From Fremontodendron californicum (lineage: Eukaryota > Streptophyta > Magnoliopsida > Malvales > Malvaceae): 64,000 nucleotides of DNA. The notes under the pieces were generated by a model. That model saw only the letters and a list, made by a program, of their open reading frames with translations. It was not told the origin of the DNA and did not search any database. The stretch's first letter is position 1. Each line of letters begins with the position of its first letter. This document shows positions 25,459-35,883 of this stretch, one piece after another. The stretch lies in assembly GCA_030761205.1 (NCBI GenBank), contig JAULJL010000021.1, forward strand, positions 13,435,160-13,499,159, in the 5' to 3' direction. The position numbers and the translations under genes are program-made.

Positions 25459-28400
25459 CTGATCTAGAGCTGCTCATGGGCCGGGCCGCGGCCCGGTTTT
25501 TTTTTTTTTCTCTACCCAGGCCCGCCCGTTTAGGCCCGAAACACTGTTCATTGGAATAAAAAAATAATTTTTTATTTTTTAATTAAAATTAAATAAAATA
25601 ATATTATTATAATAAAAATTACTGTTCCGGGCCCGCCCAGAACACAAAATATCCTGCCCAGACCCGGCCCAATACGGGCCGGGCCTGCCGGGCCGGGCGG
25701 GCTGCCCGGCCCGTGAGCAGGTCCCTTTGCTCTTAATTTATTGTTAACATGGATCGATCCCTTTGCCCTTCAGATTGTTGGGTTTATCATCGGGATTGTC
25801 TCTCCAATCCGAAAATTAATGATTGGTAAAAACGCTCCTCTTCGTGTAATTGATAGCTCTGCATATATAATGGGGTATGCCTGCTTTCTTAGACATCCTA
25901 TTCTTCTTCTATTCATAAAAGTGATTTCATGTTTTGTTCCTTTTTTTTTTTTTTAATAAATAAATGTGATGTTAATATATGCAGGGAGGCAGCAATTCCA
26001 TGTATGACCTTGATAATGGGGGCAAACCTTTTGAGAGGTTGGTGGCTTTTTTTTTTTTTTTTACTAAAAAGAGTAGATTAATTTACCAATTAATTTAGAA
26101 AAATGAACGCTAATAATATCGTTGAACAAAAGAGTCGTTTTTTGGTACAAAACAGGTAACAATCTGAATTAAGCGATGGGAATGCAGATGCTGGATTCAA
26201 AATTTAGATCTACTAGATGGCTGCATGAACAAAAGACCCTTTGTACTCCATCAGGAAGATTCATAATTTCATAGTAGTCTAGTGGTTGTTGACTCGCATA
26301 ATCGGCACAAAAATTTGCTTCACGATTAATAGACTTATTCATGGATCGGACTCAAAAATTTTCTATTTTTCTTATCCAAGCCAAGCTCGTCGGCCCGTTT
26401 TACTGTTTAAATAACATTAAAAAAATATTTTTATATTAATATTTTTATAATTAAACTTAAATAAAAAAATAATTTTTTATTATTTAAACAGTGATTCGAA
26501 CCGGCACGAAGTGAACTTTTTTTACTCAAGTCTTGCACAATACGAGTCGGACGGATAACCCGATCCTTGAACAAGTCTAACTATAAACATGATGAATTTT
26601 GGCAAATTCAATCTCTTTGAATATAATCTTTGCATGCTTGATTAGATTAGAATGAAAATCAAAACGAGAATAGTCTTTTTGGTTTTCAATTCTTTATTAA
26701 TTGGATCGATCCTTTGAATAGTCAAAACCAACATTGAATTTCTGCAATTTATTAAAAAAAAAAAAAAGAGTTATATTAATTAGAAGATTGTTGTTGCAGG
26801 TCTAAAAGGATCAGATGTGAGTCGAACTGTGATTATAGGGATTATAACAGTGAGGAACATATGCTTGCCTCTCTTGGGGATCGGTGTTGTTAAAGCTGCA
26901 CGCCATCTCGGCTTTGTTGAATCAGATAATACATTATACCAGTTTCTTCTTATGCTTCAGTATGCTGTTCCACCTGCAATGGCTATAGGTAATCACAAGC
27001 CTTCTACTTTATGTTTTACAATTTCACAAACTTACATAATGAATGCTATCCCAGCGTTTTCGGTTGAGGCACATTTATTGCGATTACGGACGTAATGAAT
27101 GCTATCAATCATTTGTGATAAATATCAACCGTGAATATCGACGACAGAGGAAGCTGAAACAACAAAATAGTGACCATAACCAAGAATTTAAATTGCGGTC
27201 GCGGACGCGTTTTCGGTTGCGTCGCATTTATTGTGGTTGCTAACATAATGAATGTTACCGCGGTCAATTGCGATAAATATCGACTGCGAAAGGAGCCGAA
27301 ACCGCTAAATAACGGCCATAACGTTGCATTACGGCCGCTATTTAAATCTCTGACCGTAATATCGCGTTGCGACTGTTATTAAGTAACTGCTTACAAGTTT
27401 ACATCATCTAAACATCCCTCATCCAAAATCTAAGTTTTTGATTAACATTTTGTGACTTGCTATAGTGGACACAACAAGAAAAAATAATTAAAATATGATA
27501 CAACACGAAAAAATAACACGAACACGACACAAATACATTAATGTGTCAAAATCTATATACCAAAAATTATTAATGTATCAAAATTTATATAAATGTATAA
27601 CACCTTAAATATAATAATGATACGAAAAAATACACGAACACGATCGAATACATAAATTGTCAAGTTTACTTGCTAGGATCCTGACTTGATTGTTTTAACA
27701 GCTTTCCACTGTAATTGAATTAACTGGATAAAAATGATGATGAGCCAAATTTAGCATAAATCTTTGAGCATGTATAATTTAGAAATGATCAAAATTTCAA
27801 GGTAAGACAATATTCAACAATATATTATATGTAGAATATTCCTTTCTACCATCTTACAAAATATTATCTTTTTTAAACAAAATTAAGTAAAATAGTATTA
27901 CAAATAGCACCCATAATGGCTAATTTAATTCGTCATTGTTAGTAGGGTGGTAAATTTGTATCTAGAGGTGTTTATGGGTAGGTGAGACCAAATCCGAAAA
28001 GTAAATAAATTTGCTTGCTTAAGCTTTGTCCAGGTTCAATCGGTTAAGTTCAGAAACCTATTTTACTATTTGAAATATATTAAAATATTAAAATATTAAT
28101 TTTTATATATTTTCATAATTAAATTTAAATAAAAATATTTTTTATTGATTAAAAAATAATTCATATCGACAAGAATTATAAAAATTCTATCTCAAATCCA
28201 ATTCCATTCCGATCGAACTCGTCCAACCTGTAAACAAATCTATCTTATCCTCAAATTTAATTAAAATTATTGTACTGACAAGAAAAACTCTGAAAATATG
28301 TAGTTTAAGATATAATATGTTAAAGCTAATGTTTCTCATCAACAATTTCATGACAAGAGTGAAATTTTAGTAGCTGGCATTTTGATTAGATCTATTCATG

Positions 28401-28685
28401 GGTGAGACCGTAACCTGAAAAAATAAATTTCTTTATCCAGGTCCAGCCCAATATGGATCGGACGGGCTATCCGATCCTTGAGCATGTTTAATTTTGATAA
28501 ATAAATGTTTTTTATTATATATATTCCTAATTAATTTGTTACTCTAATGAACTGTGGTAGGTACCATGACCCAGTTTTTTCAGCTTGGTCAATGTGAAAC
28601 TGCTGTGATTATGCTATGGACTTATGTTGTAGCCACAATCAGCCTCACACTTTGGTCAACCTTATTCATGTGGATTCTGGCTTGA
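22677..28685 (+). CDS. PILS: PIN-LIKES (PILS) auxin efflux carrier family protein, copy 2
   Basis: Complete tandem paralogue. Coding exons: 22677-22811, 22962-23041, 23497-23621, 23776-23897, 24521-24709, 25306-25398, 25774-25874, 25985-26037, 26800-26988, 28561-28685 (TGA 28683-28685). Each exon has exactly the length of its copy-1 partner, total 403 residues, all junctions GT-AG. Most differences from copy 1 lie in the central cytosolic loop (exons 5 and 6): one codon is lost and another gained in exon 5, and exon 6 has several substitutions. The membrane halves are nearly unchanged; the GNTGNLP motif reads GNMGNLP here. This pattern suggests both copies were under protein-level constraint (inference). 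Intron 4 holds a stray partial copy of exon 5 at 24181-24239 with its own acceptor, which could cause mis-splicing. Same role as copy 1, ER auxin transport (family knowledge). Confidence 0.93.
23084..23235 (+). mobile_element. MITE family 2, intron 2 of PILS copy 2
   Basis: GGATTTAAATTGCGGTCGC at the left and GCGACCGCTATTTAAATCC at the right, a near-perfect TIR. Partner of 6375-6552. Confidence 0.8.
23274..23439 (-). mobile_element. MITE family 2, reversed copy, intron 2 of PILS copy 2
   Basis: AGATTTAAATAGCAATCG at the left and GATCGAAATTTAAATCCC at the right. Partner of 6591-6760. Confidence 0.75.
24181..24239 (+). pseudogene. Stray partial copy of PILS exon 5 with its splice acceptor
   Basis: The block from ATTTTGTGCTTTGAACGG through the acceptor ACTAAACAG and the first 20 or so bases of exon 5 (IGAIYI) is repeated here, about 300 bp before the true exon 5. 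It then joins sequence that lies just after exon 4 in copy 1 (AGATTCTAGATACAATTTAC). Only copy 2 has it. The fragment has no donor site and would add a frameshifting decoy acceptor. Confidence 0.85.
24256..24435 (-). mobile_element. MITE family 2, intron 4 of PILS copy 2
   Basis: GGATTTAAATAGCGATCG to GTAATTTAAATCC. Partner of 7277-7455. It directly follows the stray exon-5 fragment at 24181-24239. Confidence 0.75.
24903..25177. mobile_element. hAT-like MITE, intron 5 of PILS copy 2
   Basis: TAGACCTGCTCA and TGAGTAGGTCTA inverted ends with a full AT-rich core. Flanks GTCTTAAC and GTCTTGAT look like a worn 8-bp duplication. Partner of 8115-8290. Confidence 0.75.
25418..25455. repeat. (AT)n microsatellite
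   Basis: About 18 AT units, immediately before the MITE in intron 6 of copy 2. Copy 1 has only a few units at the same place. Confidence 0.95.
25465..25723. mobile_element. Very GC-rich hAT-like MITE, intron 6 of PILS copy 2
   Basis: CTGCTCATGGGCCGGGC at the left is matched by GCCCGGCCCGTGAGCAG at the right, a long near-perfect inverted repeat around an AT-rich core. It sits where copy 1 has a different family member, which suggests replacement or gene conversion between elements. Confidence 0.75.
26330..26579. mobile_element. hAT-like MITE, intron 8, copy 2 only
   Basis: TAGACTTATTCATGG and CCTTGAACAAGTCTA inverted ends around an AT core. Copy 1 is continuous here (TCATGATGAA near 9610). 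Confidence 0.75.
27033..27383 (+). mobile_element. Cluster of family-2 MITE copies in intron 9 of PILS copy 2
   Basis: A left-truncated member (about 27040-27181) is followed by a complete one (about 27185-27346, GAATTTAAATTGCGGTCGC to GGCCGCTATTTAAATC) and a short tail fragment. Absent from copy 1, so acquired after the duplication. ORFs here are repeat-derived. Confidence 0.7.
27963..28232. mobile_element. hAT-like MITE, unit-2 partner of 11162-11458
   Basis: TAGAGGTGTTTATGGG to AAACAAATCTA. Same position in intron 9. Confidence 0.65.
28387..28490. mobile_element. Core-deleted hAT-like MITE, unit-2 partner
   Basis: TAGATCTATTCATGG to GAGCATGTTTA with ATTTTGAT on both sides (second copy 28491-28498). 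Confidence 0.8.
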
Positions 28686-28846
28686 TTTTGTTGCCCAATC
28701 TTTTTACCTCTATTTCTTCTTTTACCACAGATAATTACCACAATTCCTGTATCAAGGGAATACAAAAAACAAGGTTTTCCTCTAAATGGGATAGAATGTT
28801 TCTAGCTTTGTGCTTGTCAAGGTTTTGAGTTGAATTTTTACTAAGA

Positions 28847-29218
28847 GATTTGCTAATGAATGTCGTTAGAGCACTATTTAAGGAGTTAATATACTATGGG
28901 TTTTGCTAACGAGTGCCCTTAGGGCACTATTTAAGGTAAATTAATATACAATTTATAGTAATAACATTGTATTAAATGTCAAAGTTGACAATTTTATTCA
29001 TCATTTCAATACATTGGTTGAAGATATTACTATATTTAGTAACCTTAAAAAGTACCCTTAGGGTACTTAGCAAAATCCATATATTATTTATAGTAATAGC
29101 ATTGTATTAAATGCAACATTTGACAACTTTATTGATCATTTTCAATGCATTGATTGAAGATATTATTATATTTAGTAACCTTAAAAAGTATACTTAGGAC
29201 ACTCGATAGCAAAATCTT
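28847..29218. mobile_element. Palindromic MITE(s) just after PILS copy 2
   Basis: Repeated inverted words such as TTGCTAACGAGTGCCCTTAG and CTAAGGGTACTTTTTAAGG-type arms, with TTTTTACTAA before and TTTTAACTAA after. Copy 1 has the single uninterrupted site TTTTAACTAAATATTTC (about 15948). The 9-10-bp duplication fits Mutator-like MITEs (inference). It looks like two nested or tandem copies. Confidence 0.65.
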
Positions 29219-29335
29219 TTAACTAAATATTTCTATAGTTTGAACAATTTATTTTTAATGACAAGTTATTCTTAAGGGTCAGGTGGATACCTATGTTACT
29301 CGAATTCGAAAGTAAGTATTGAATATAGGTACGTG

Positions 29336-29740
29336 GCCAATTTAAATATTTTATCTTTGAAATATTAATTAAATTGATCAAATTTATAAATAAAAGTTCT
29401 ATTTTCATTAAAAGATTTTATTATTGCTTCTGTTTTTAAACTATCATTTTAAATATTTTTCTATTATAAATATTAATTAGAAAGATTTATTCAATTTGTA
29501 TATAAAAAATTTAGTTGCATCAGATGATTGCCATTAAAACATTTTCTGTTATAAATACTAGTTTTAAGCTCGTGCATTGCATGGATAATAATTATATATA
29601 AGAAATTAATTATAATATATTTAATAAATTTTATATAAATAAAAAATTTGTGCATAAATAATACATACAAATACACATTTTTTAATTTCAAATGAAATAA
29701 TCACTCTTGACACAATTATGTTTTACTTTTCAAGATATGT
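29336..29740. other. Spacer between the PILS array and the Tat element
   Basis: AT-rich, no conserved ORF, no recognisable element. Confidence 0.6.
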
Positions 29741-32391
29741 TGTCATAACGGTTTTTCGACCGCTAGACGATTTAAAAAAAAAACAAAATGGAGTCGCCAT
29801 CAATCTTTTTTGCTTAGGTGTGATTGGCCATCTATTGAAACTAGTTTTAGTAAAATATTTTAAAATTAATTAAAACATTTTAAAATCAATTTCGAAGTTT
29901 GCGTTTTAAACCAGAGAGAAAACAAAATCAGGTTCGGGAGTCGGTTACGTGCGGGGAAGGATTAGCACTCCTGCGATGCCCGTTTAGAAAACGGTACCAT
30001 TTAATCATGTGTTATCTTAAATCTCGATTTAATGGACTTGACATCGGTATTTAAAAATAATTCTCTTTTTATTCTTATTTTTATTTATTTTTCAAAACAT
30101 GTTTATTCTTTTTTTTATATATATATAGAATTTTCATTATTTTTTTGAAAAATGAAAGTGAACATAAATCTATTATCGAGAATACTCATTAAATATTTCC
30201 AACACTCTTGGTGGTATTTAACGAGATCCTCTCACCTCAAGATATCTTAGGAACCACAACTGTGATATCCTTCGAATTCCGTCGTTGGCAATCTACACCC
30301 ATTTTTTTATGCACATGATGCGAATATTTAAACATAGAATGCACACGGTTAAACATATAAGACATAAGATTAAATACATAATTATACGATTAAACATACG
30401 AATCATAATATTAAAAAAACGAGCATAGTAAAATATCGAGCACATAAACATTCATTATTTATTCATCTTTATTTTGATTATTTCCATTTTTGAGTGAAAA
30501 TGAATTTTTTGTATCAAGCATATCGCTAAATATTCCCACCACTCGTGGTGATATTTAATGAGATTCTCTCACCTCGGGATCTCTTAGGAATCACAATTCT
30601 GACGTCCTTCGAATTCCGTCGTCGGCAAATCCGTGTTCACCTCTTTTTTTTTTGTACGAATGCACGTGATGCAACAAAAAAAAATGCAAAGTGAGTGAAA
30701 TTTATTTATCTTGAAAGTTCACTTCTTATTACTTCAGTACAAGCCTGATTTTTTATATTTTTATCTATTATTATTTATTTACTTATTATTATTATTTTGT
30801 CTTTAGGAAAATACTCGTATCTTAAATGATTATCTATGTTAAAGTTTACACAAAACTAATTCTTAGAATGCTAATTTAACTTACTTTGAGAATAACAATT
30901 TTTTAGAGTTTCTTTTTTTAGCAAAAATAACCAATTTAATATATTTATTTATACTATTTTTTATAATAATTTTTTTTTCTTTGTTTAAATCTTAAAAGCA
31001 TTTTGTTTTCATGTAATAATAAAAAGAAATATTAATTAAAAATGAGGGTTGCATAAATAAAATAAAACAAATAAGAAAAATAAAATTAAAATAAAATAAA
31101 ATAAAACAAAATGAAATGAAATGAAATGAAATGAATGAATGAATGAATATACCAATGTTTTTGGGCTTAACCCAATAAAAAAGACACCTGGGCCCAGGGG
31201 CAAGCAGTGTGGGTTGGTAGGCCTGGGTTAGTTTGGATGAAAGGGGGTCGGGTCGGAGCTTGGGCACGGGTCAGGTCTGGTCTTTCTTCTTCCTTTTTTT
31301 TTGGACTGGGTTACACTTGGGTCGGTTCCATATGCGGGTCGCCTTGACCCGCTTAATTTTTTTCCTTTCCCTAAAATGGCACTATTTTGGGTGCCTTTAT
31401 AAGCCTTCTTTTCCCTTTTTTTTTTCACTTTTCCTTTCTCCTATCTCTCATCCCTTCGAAAATCCTCTCTCTCTCTCTCTCCAGTTCTTCAGCCACTAAG
31501 CCAAAAACCCAGGAAAAACCCAGAATTCAGCCAGCCATCATCGTCCACCGTCGTACCAAAAACTCACACCCCAACTTGTTTTGACCCCCTCTTTCCAGAT
31601 CTAGCCTTCATTTTCCCCGAAACTTGGCCTAAATCACTAGATCTAGGTTTTTTTAAAAGATATCAAACTTTTTTTTTTGTTTTGTTTTGGATAGTGTTGT
31701 GGTTTTTGTTTTGGGGTTACGAGGGGTTGCTCATCTTTTGAAAGGGAGCCGAATGGGGGTTTCGATCCGAGAGCCCCTTTTTTGTTTCTGGGTCTGGTTG
31801 TTTTTTTGTGATTTCGGACTCTCATTTTTTGTCTATCTCTTTCTGTATGAAAAAAAGGGCTTGGCTTTGGGGATTGATGCCTATGTGGTTGCTGGGATCT
31901 GATTTTTGTGAGGCTCCTTCTTCTTTTGAAAGAGCCTGGTTCCTAGAACCCTAGGATTTTGGGTTTTGGGTCCTCGAATTTGGGGGTGCAGTTGTTGCTT
32001 GCAAGCAACCAAGCTGCCTAAGTGCTAGGGTGGTGGTGTGCAAGGTTTGGTTTTGGGGATGCTGCCATGGTGGTGGCGTGTAGTGGTGGTTCAGGTGGCA
32101 GAGGGAGGTCGGTTGCTGCAAGGGCTAGGGTTAGGGGCTGGCGGCTACTTTCAGGGGGCTAGGGTTTGCTGAGTTGGGGGGTATTGGAAATGGACCTGCT
32201 AGGTAGCAGGCCTGGTGGCCTGGCTGTCTGAGTGGGCCTGCTAGGCCATCTGGCCCTAGATGAGGGCCTTGTGTTGGGCCTGGCCAGTAGATTGGGCCAG
32301 CAGGCCTAGGTGGTCTGCTGGGTTCTGTTTTGGGCCCGTAGATGGCCCGAGTCGAATTCGGATTCGACCCGGACTAAAAACGGTTGCTACA
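29741..32391 (-). repeat. 3' LTR of the Tat-type element
   Basis: TGTCATAACGG at the left and GGTTGCTACA at the right on the + strand. 2651 bp. Shares ordered blocks with the solo LTR and with the right LTR. On the - strand it starts TGTAGCAACC directly after the polypurine tract. Confidence 0.88.
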
Positions 32392-32404
32392 GCTGCCCCT
32401 TTTT
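32392..32404 (-). other. Polypurine tract of the Tat-type element
   Basis: Reads AAAAAGGGGCAGC on the - strand, ending exactly where the 3' LTR begins with TGTAGC. This fixes the element's direction as - strand. Confidence 0.85.
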
Positions 32405-32479
32405 GCACATTGCTGAGAAACAAGAATAGGGCAAAGACACGAGCAACATTTTTTTCTGGGATTATGTATACGCGTTCTG

Positions 32480-33163
32480 AAAAGGCTTTCTCCATCGGAG
32501 GTTTTATCATTTGAAAAATAAACTGCCCCTCTCATCAGAGGCTCTACCATTTGGAAAATAAATTGCTCCTCTCATCAAAGGCTCTATCACTTGAAAAATA
32601 AAATGCTCCTCTAATCAGAGGCTCTATCACTTGAAAAATAAATTGCTCATCTCATCAGAGGCTCTATCACTTGGAAAATAAATTGCTCCTTTCATTAGAG
32701 GCTCTATCACTTGGAAAATAGATTGCTCCTCTTATCAGAGGCTCTATCACTTGAAAAATAAAACGCTCCTCTCATTAGAGGCTATCACTTTAAAAATAAA
32801 TTGCTCTTCTCATCAAAGGCTCTATCACTTGGAAAATAGATTGCTCCTTTCATCAGAGGCTCTATCACTTGAAAAATAAAATGCTCCACCCATCAGAGAC
32901 TCTATCACTTGAAAAATAAATTACTCCTCTCATCAGAGGCTCTATCACTTGGAGAATAGATTGCTCCTCTCATCAGAGGCTCTATCACTTGAAAAATAGA
33001 TTGCTACTCTCATCGGAGGCTCTATCACTTGAAAAATAGATTGCTCCTCTCATTAGAGTCTCTATCATGTGAAAAATAAATTTCTCCTCTCATCAGAGGC
33101 TCTATCACTTGAAAAATAAATTGCTCCTCTCATCAGAGGCTCTATCACTTGAAAAAAAAATGA
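32480..33163. repeat. 40-bp tandem repeat array, about 17 copies, in the 3' UTR of the Tat element
   Basis: Unit TTGCTCCTCTCATCAGAGGC followed by TCTATCACTTGAAAAATAAA, very regular at 40 bp with one 38-bp unit. Each unit contains CCTCTcatcAGAGG, a short hairpin. Lies between integrase and the polypurine tract. Confidence 0.95.
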
Positions 33164-34312
33164 TACCTTTCCTCTAGTTATCATGTTGGCTTTCACTTTC
33201 ACTTTCACTTTCCCGCCATAGTCGATTTCCATTTTTCTCTGTCCACCTACCATTCATATACTTTTGCAACATGATAATTCCTAATTATTTGCAATGTCAT
33301 GGCAATGCAATGCATGTTTATGATAATGGAATGCATAACTTAAAGCTCGAATCATGACTTGATGCCCCTGTGTGTATTTTATCAATCAGTGGTTCTCCCG
33401 AAGCTTGACCTGATTAAGCATTCTTATCCTGTTCTTTATAAACCTTTTTTTTTTTCCTATTTTCTCAATTCCCTCTCTTCTCCCTCTTCAAGTTGGCTAG
33501 CTGTCTGCAACTTACTTCCTTATGATCCTTTCTTAGTAGGGGTCAATGGTTTGCACATTTTCCTTAAAATAACTTCTCACATCAACCATTATTTCAATTT
33601 TTTTTTTACTTCCAGAGGGTATAAATAAATCAATATCTCATACTGCCCCATTATCTTCTCATTATCTCTTTCTCTCTTTCTGATTTTTCAATTCTCAAAT
33701 TTCTCTAGAGTAATCGTGAAAGCTCTGTTTATGCAGTGTTCATTTATTTATCATTATTCAAATTTCATGCCAACATAATGTATTATTTAAAGAAAATTTC
33801 AAAGAAATAAAGATAACTCAATGACAAAACTTTATGAATTGGGATAAGTATTTTCATTTTAGCGAAAAAGAAACATATTGGCATTAATCAAAAAGGAAAG
33901 AAAGAAAGAATAGGGATAGACCCCTCCATAATGAATACTCAAACGAACTCAATCGATCTAATCCATATTTCTCTTTCGAGAAAGAATATCCATCAATGTC
34001 CTTGACTCTTCCGAGAGCGTCAAACCATGAATTAGCCTCCCTGTCTTGTACAAGTCATGTCGCACTTTGCTGCTCGCTCAAATTTTCTATCATACCTTAA
34101 CCCTTTGCCCCACGCAATTACTTCAGACGGGTTATTGCCTATTGCCCCAACTCTTGTTTATCCTTCACCTAGGCCGCCTTTTAGGGTTTTCGATCTAGAT
34201 CCTTCCTTTGATTCGAATCGCCATTTCAGGTTTTCAGTCTAAACCCCTTTTTTTTTCTTTTTTGACTCAAACCGTCCTATCGGGTTTTTAGTTTGAGTTT
34301 TTTTTTTTTTTT
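33164..34312. other. Non-coding 3' part of the Tat element
   Basis: Between the integrase end and the hairpin repeats. Low-complexity T-rich runs, no conserved ORF on either strand. Confidence 0.6.
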
Positions 34313-35619
34313 TTATGCATAATATTTCTTCACTGCATCGGCGCCATTCATTTCGGCTAAAATCATTGCCCCTCCTGAAAATACTCTTTTCACCACGTAC
34401 GGACCTTCCCAATTCGGTGCCCATTTTCCCTTTGGATCTTGCTGATTAGGAAGGATCTTCTTCAAAACCAAATCACCTTCTCGGAACTCTCTTGGGCGAA
34501 CCTTTTTATTATGTGCCCTCATCATCTGTCTTTGGTATAACTGGCCATGACACAGTGCAGTCATCCTTTTTTCCTCTATCAAATTAAGTAGCTCATAGCA
34601 GGCTCGAACCCATTTTGCTTCTTCCAGCTCGACTTCCATCAAAATTCATAAAAAGAGGGGATCTCAACCTCAATTGGCAAAACAGCTTCCATCCCGTACA
34701 CCAGGAAATAAGGAGTAGTCCCCGTAAAAGTATGCACCAATGTTCTATAAGCATGCAGAGCAAATGGTAGTTTCTCGTGCCAATCTTAGTACTTATCAGT
34801 CATTTTGGCCATGATCTTCTTTATATTCTTGTTAGCAGCTTCGACTGCCCCGTTCATCTTGGGACGGTAAGGCGCCGAGTTGTGATATCTGACTTTAAAC
34901 TGGGTACAAATTTTTTTCATCATGGTATTGTTTAGATTGAGAGCATTATCTGTAATGATTTTCTTCGGGAGACCGTATCGGCATATCACTTCCTTCTTTA
35001 AGAACCTACACACCACGGACTTGGTCACACTAGCACAAGAAGCAGCTTCGACCCACTTCATGAAGTAATCGATCACCACCAAAATGAAGCGATGTCTGTT
35101 TGAGGCCTTAGGGGTAATTGGCCCAATCACATCCATTGCCCACATAAAAAAAGGCCAAGGTGTTGTCATGACATGCAGAGCTGTCGGAGGAGCATGTACC
35201 TTATCCGCGTAAATTTGGCACTTATGGCATTGTCGGACATACCTAATGCAATCCCTCTCTAAGGTCATCCAATAATAACCTGCTCTCATAATTTGCTTGG
35301 TCATCATGTGGTCGTTTGCATGTGTTTCGCAAACCTCTTCATGAACCTCCTCGAGTATTCTTTTAGCTTCATTCGCTTCCACACATCTTAGCAATGTATG
35401 ATCTCTACTCCTTTTATACAACATTTCTTTATCCAGGAAGAATCCCATCGCCAATCTTGTCAAAGTTCTTTTATCATTTTCTGTGGCATGTTCCGGGTAC
35501 TGTTGATGTTTTACGTATTGTAGGATGTCCTGGTACCATGGTCTCCCATCCGGCTCTTCCTCAATATGCATACAGTGTGTGGGCGACTCTCGTATGCTCA
35601 TCTTAATAGGCTGGACATC
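34313..35619 (-). pseudogene. Retrotransposon integrase (Tat-type), broken
   Basis: On the - strand an HHCC-type zinc region (H...H then CHKCQIYAD) is followed by the catalytic core with the three acids in AMDVIG, ITDNALN and NGAVEAAN, then, in another frame, the C-terminal part ending in LVLKKILP and PNWEGPYVV. A frameshift and stop lie between 34642 and 34786. Integrase joins the cDNA to host DNA; this copy cannot work as a single protein. Confidence 0.9.
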
Positions 35620-35883
35620 AGCGCTTGTATTTATCTTGAACATTGAGGCTAACGTAGCAAGGGCATTGGCCATTTGATTTTCCTCACGGGGTAGATAGTT
35701 GAATTCAATCTTTTCGAATTGCTGAACCAATTCAACTATGAACATGTGGTAGAGAACCAACTTTGAGTTCCTTGTCTCCCATTCTCCTTTTAACTGAAAA
35801 ATGACTAGAGCAGAGTCCCCATACACCTCTAACTCACTTATCTTCTTTGCAATAACTGCTTGAAGTCCCATGACATAGGCCTC
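35620..35883 (-). pseudogene. Second RNase H of the Tat element, C-terminal half
   Basis: Reads GLQAVIAKK, then VYGDSALVIFQLKGEW and LPREENQMANALATLASM. It continues the sequence cut at 52420 by the nested element. The catalytic GDS and the late D in the NALATLA region fit the additional RNase H of Tat elements, although that D reads N here. Confidence 0.85.

Larger units (their letters stand above)
16078..29335 (+). repeat. Tandem duplication unit 2 (contains PILS copy 2)
   Basis: Second head-to-tail unit. Its start matches position 113 onward. Its end (about 29230-29335) matches the 3' flank of copy 1 at about 15950-16060. It lacks the solo LTR and several copy-1 MITEs, but has its own insertions at 19141-19478, 19644-20036, 26330-26579 and 28847-29218. 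Exons match unit 1 almost base for base, while introns differ by many indels. Confidence 0.85.

Noticed and set aside
31228..32514. ORFs on both strands in the left Tat LTR
   Set aside because: Same LTR region; not conserved in frame between LTR copies.
32480..33163. CRISPR-like regular array
   Set aside because: The 40-bp units are contiguous with no unique spacers; this is a tandem repeat of a plant retrotransposon.
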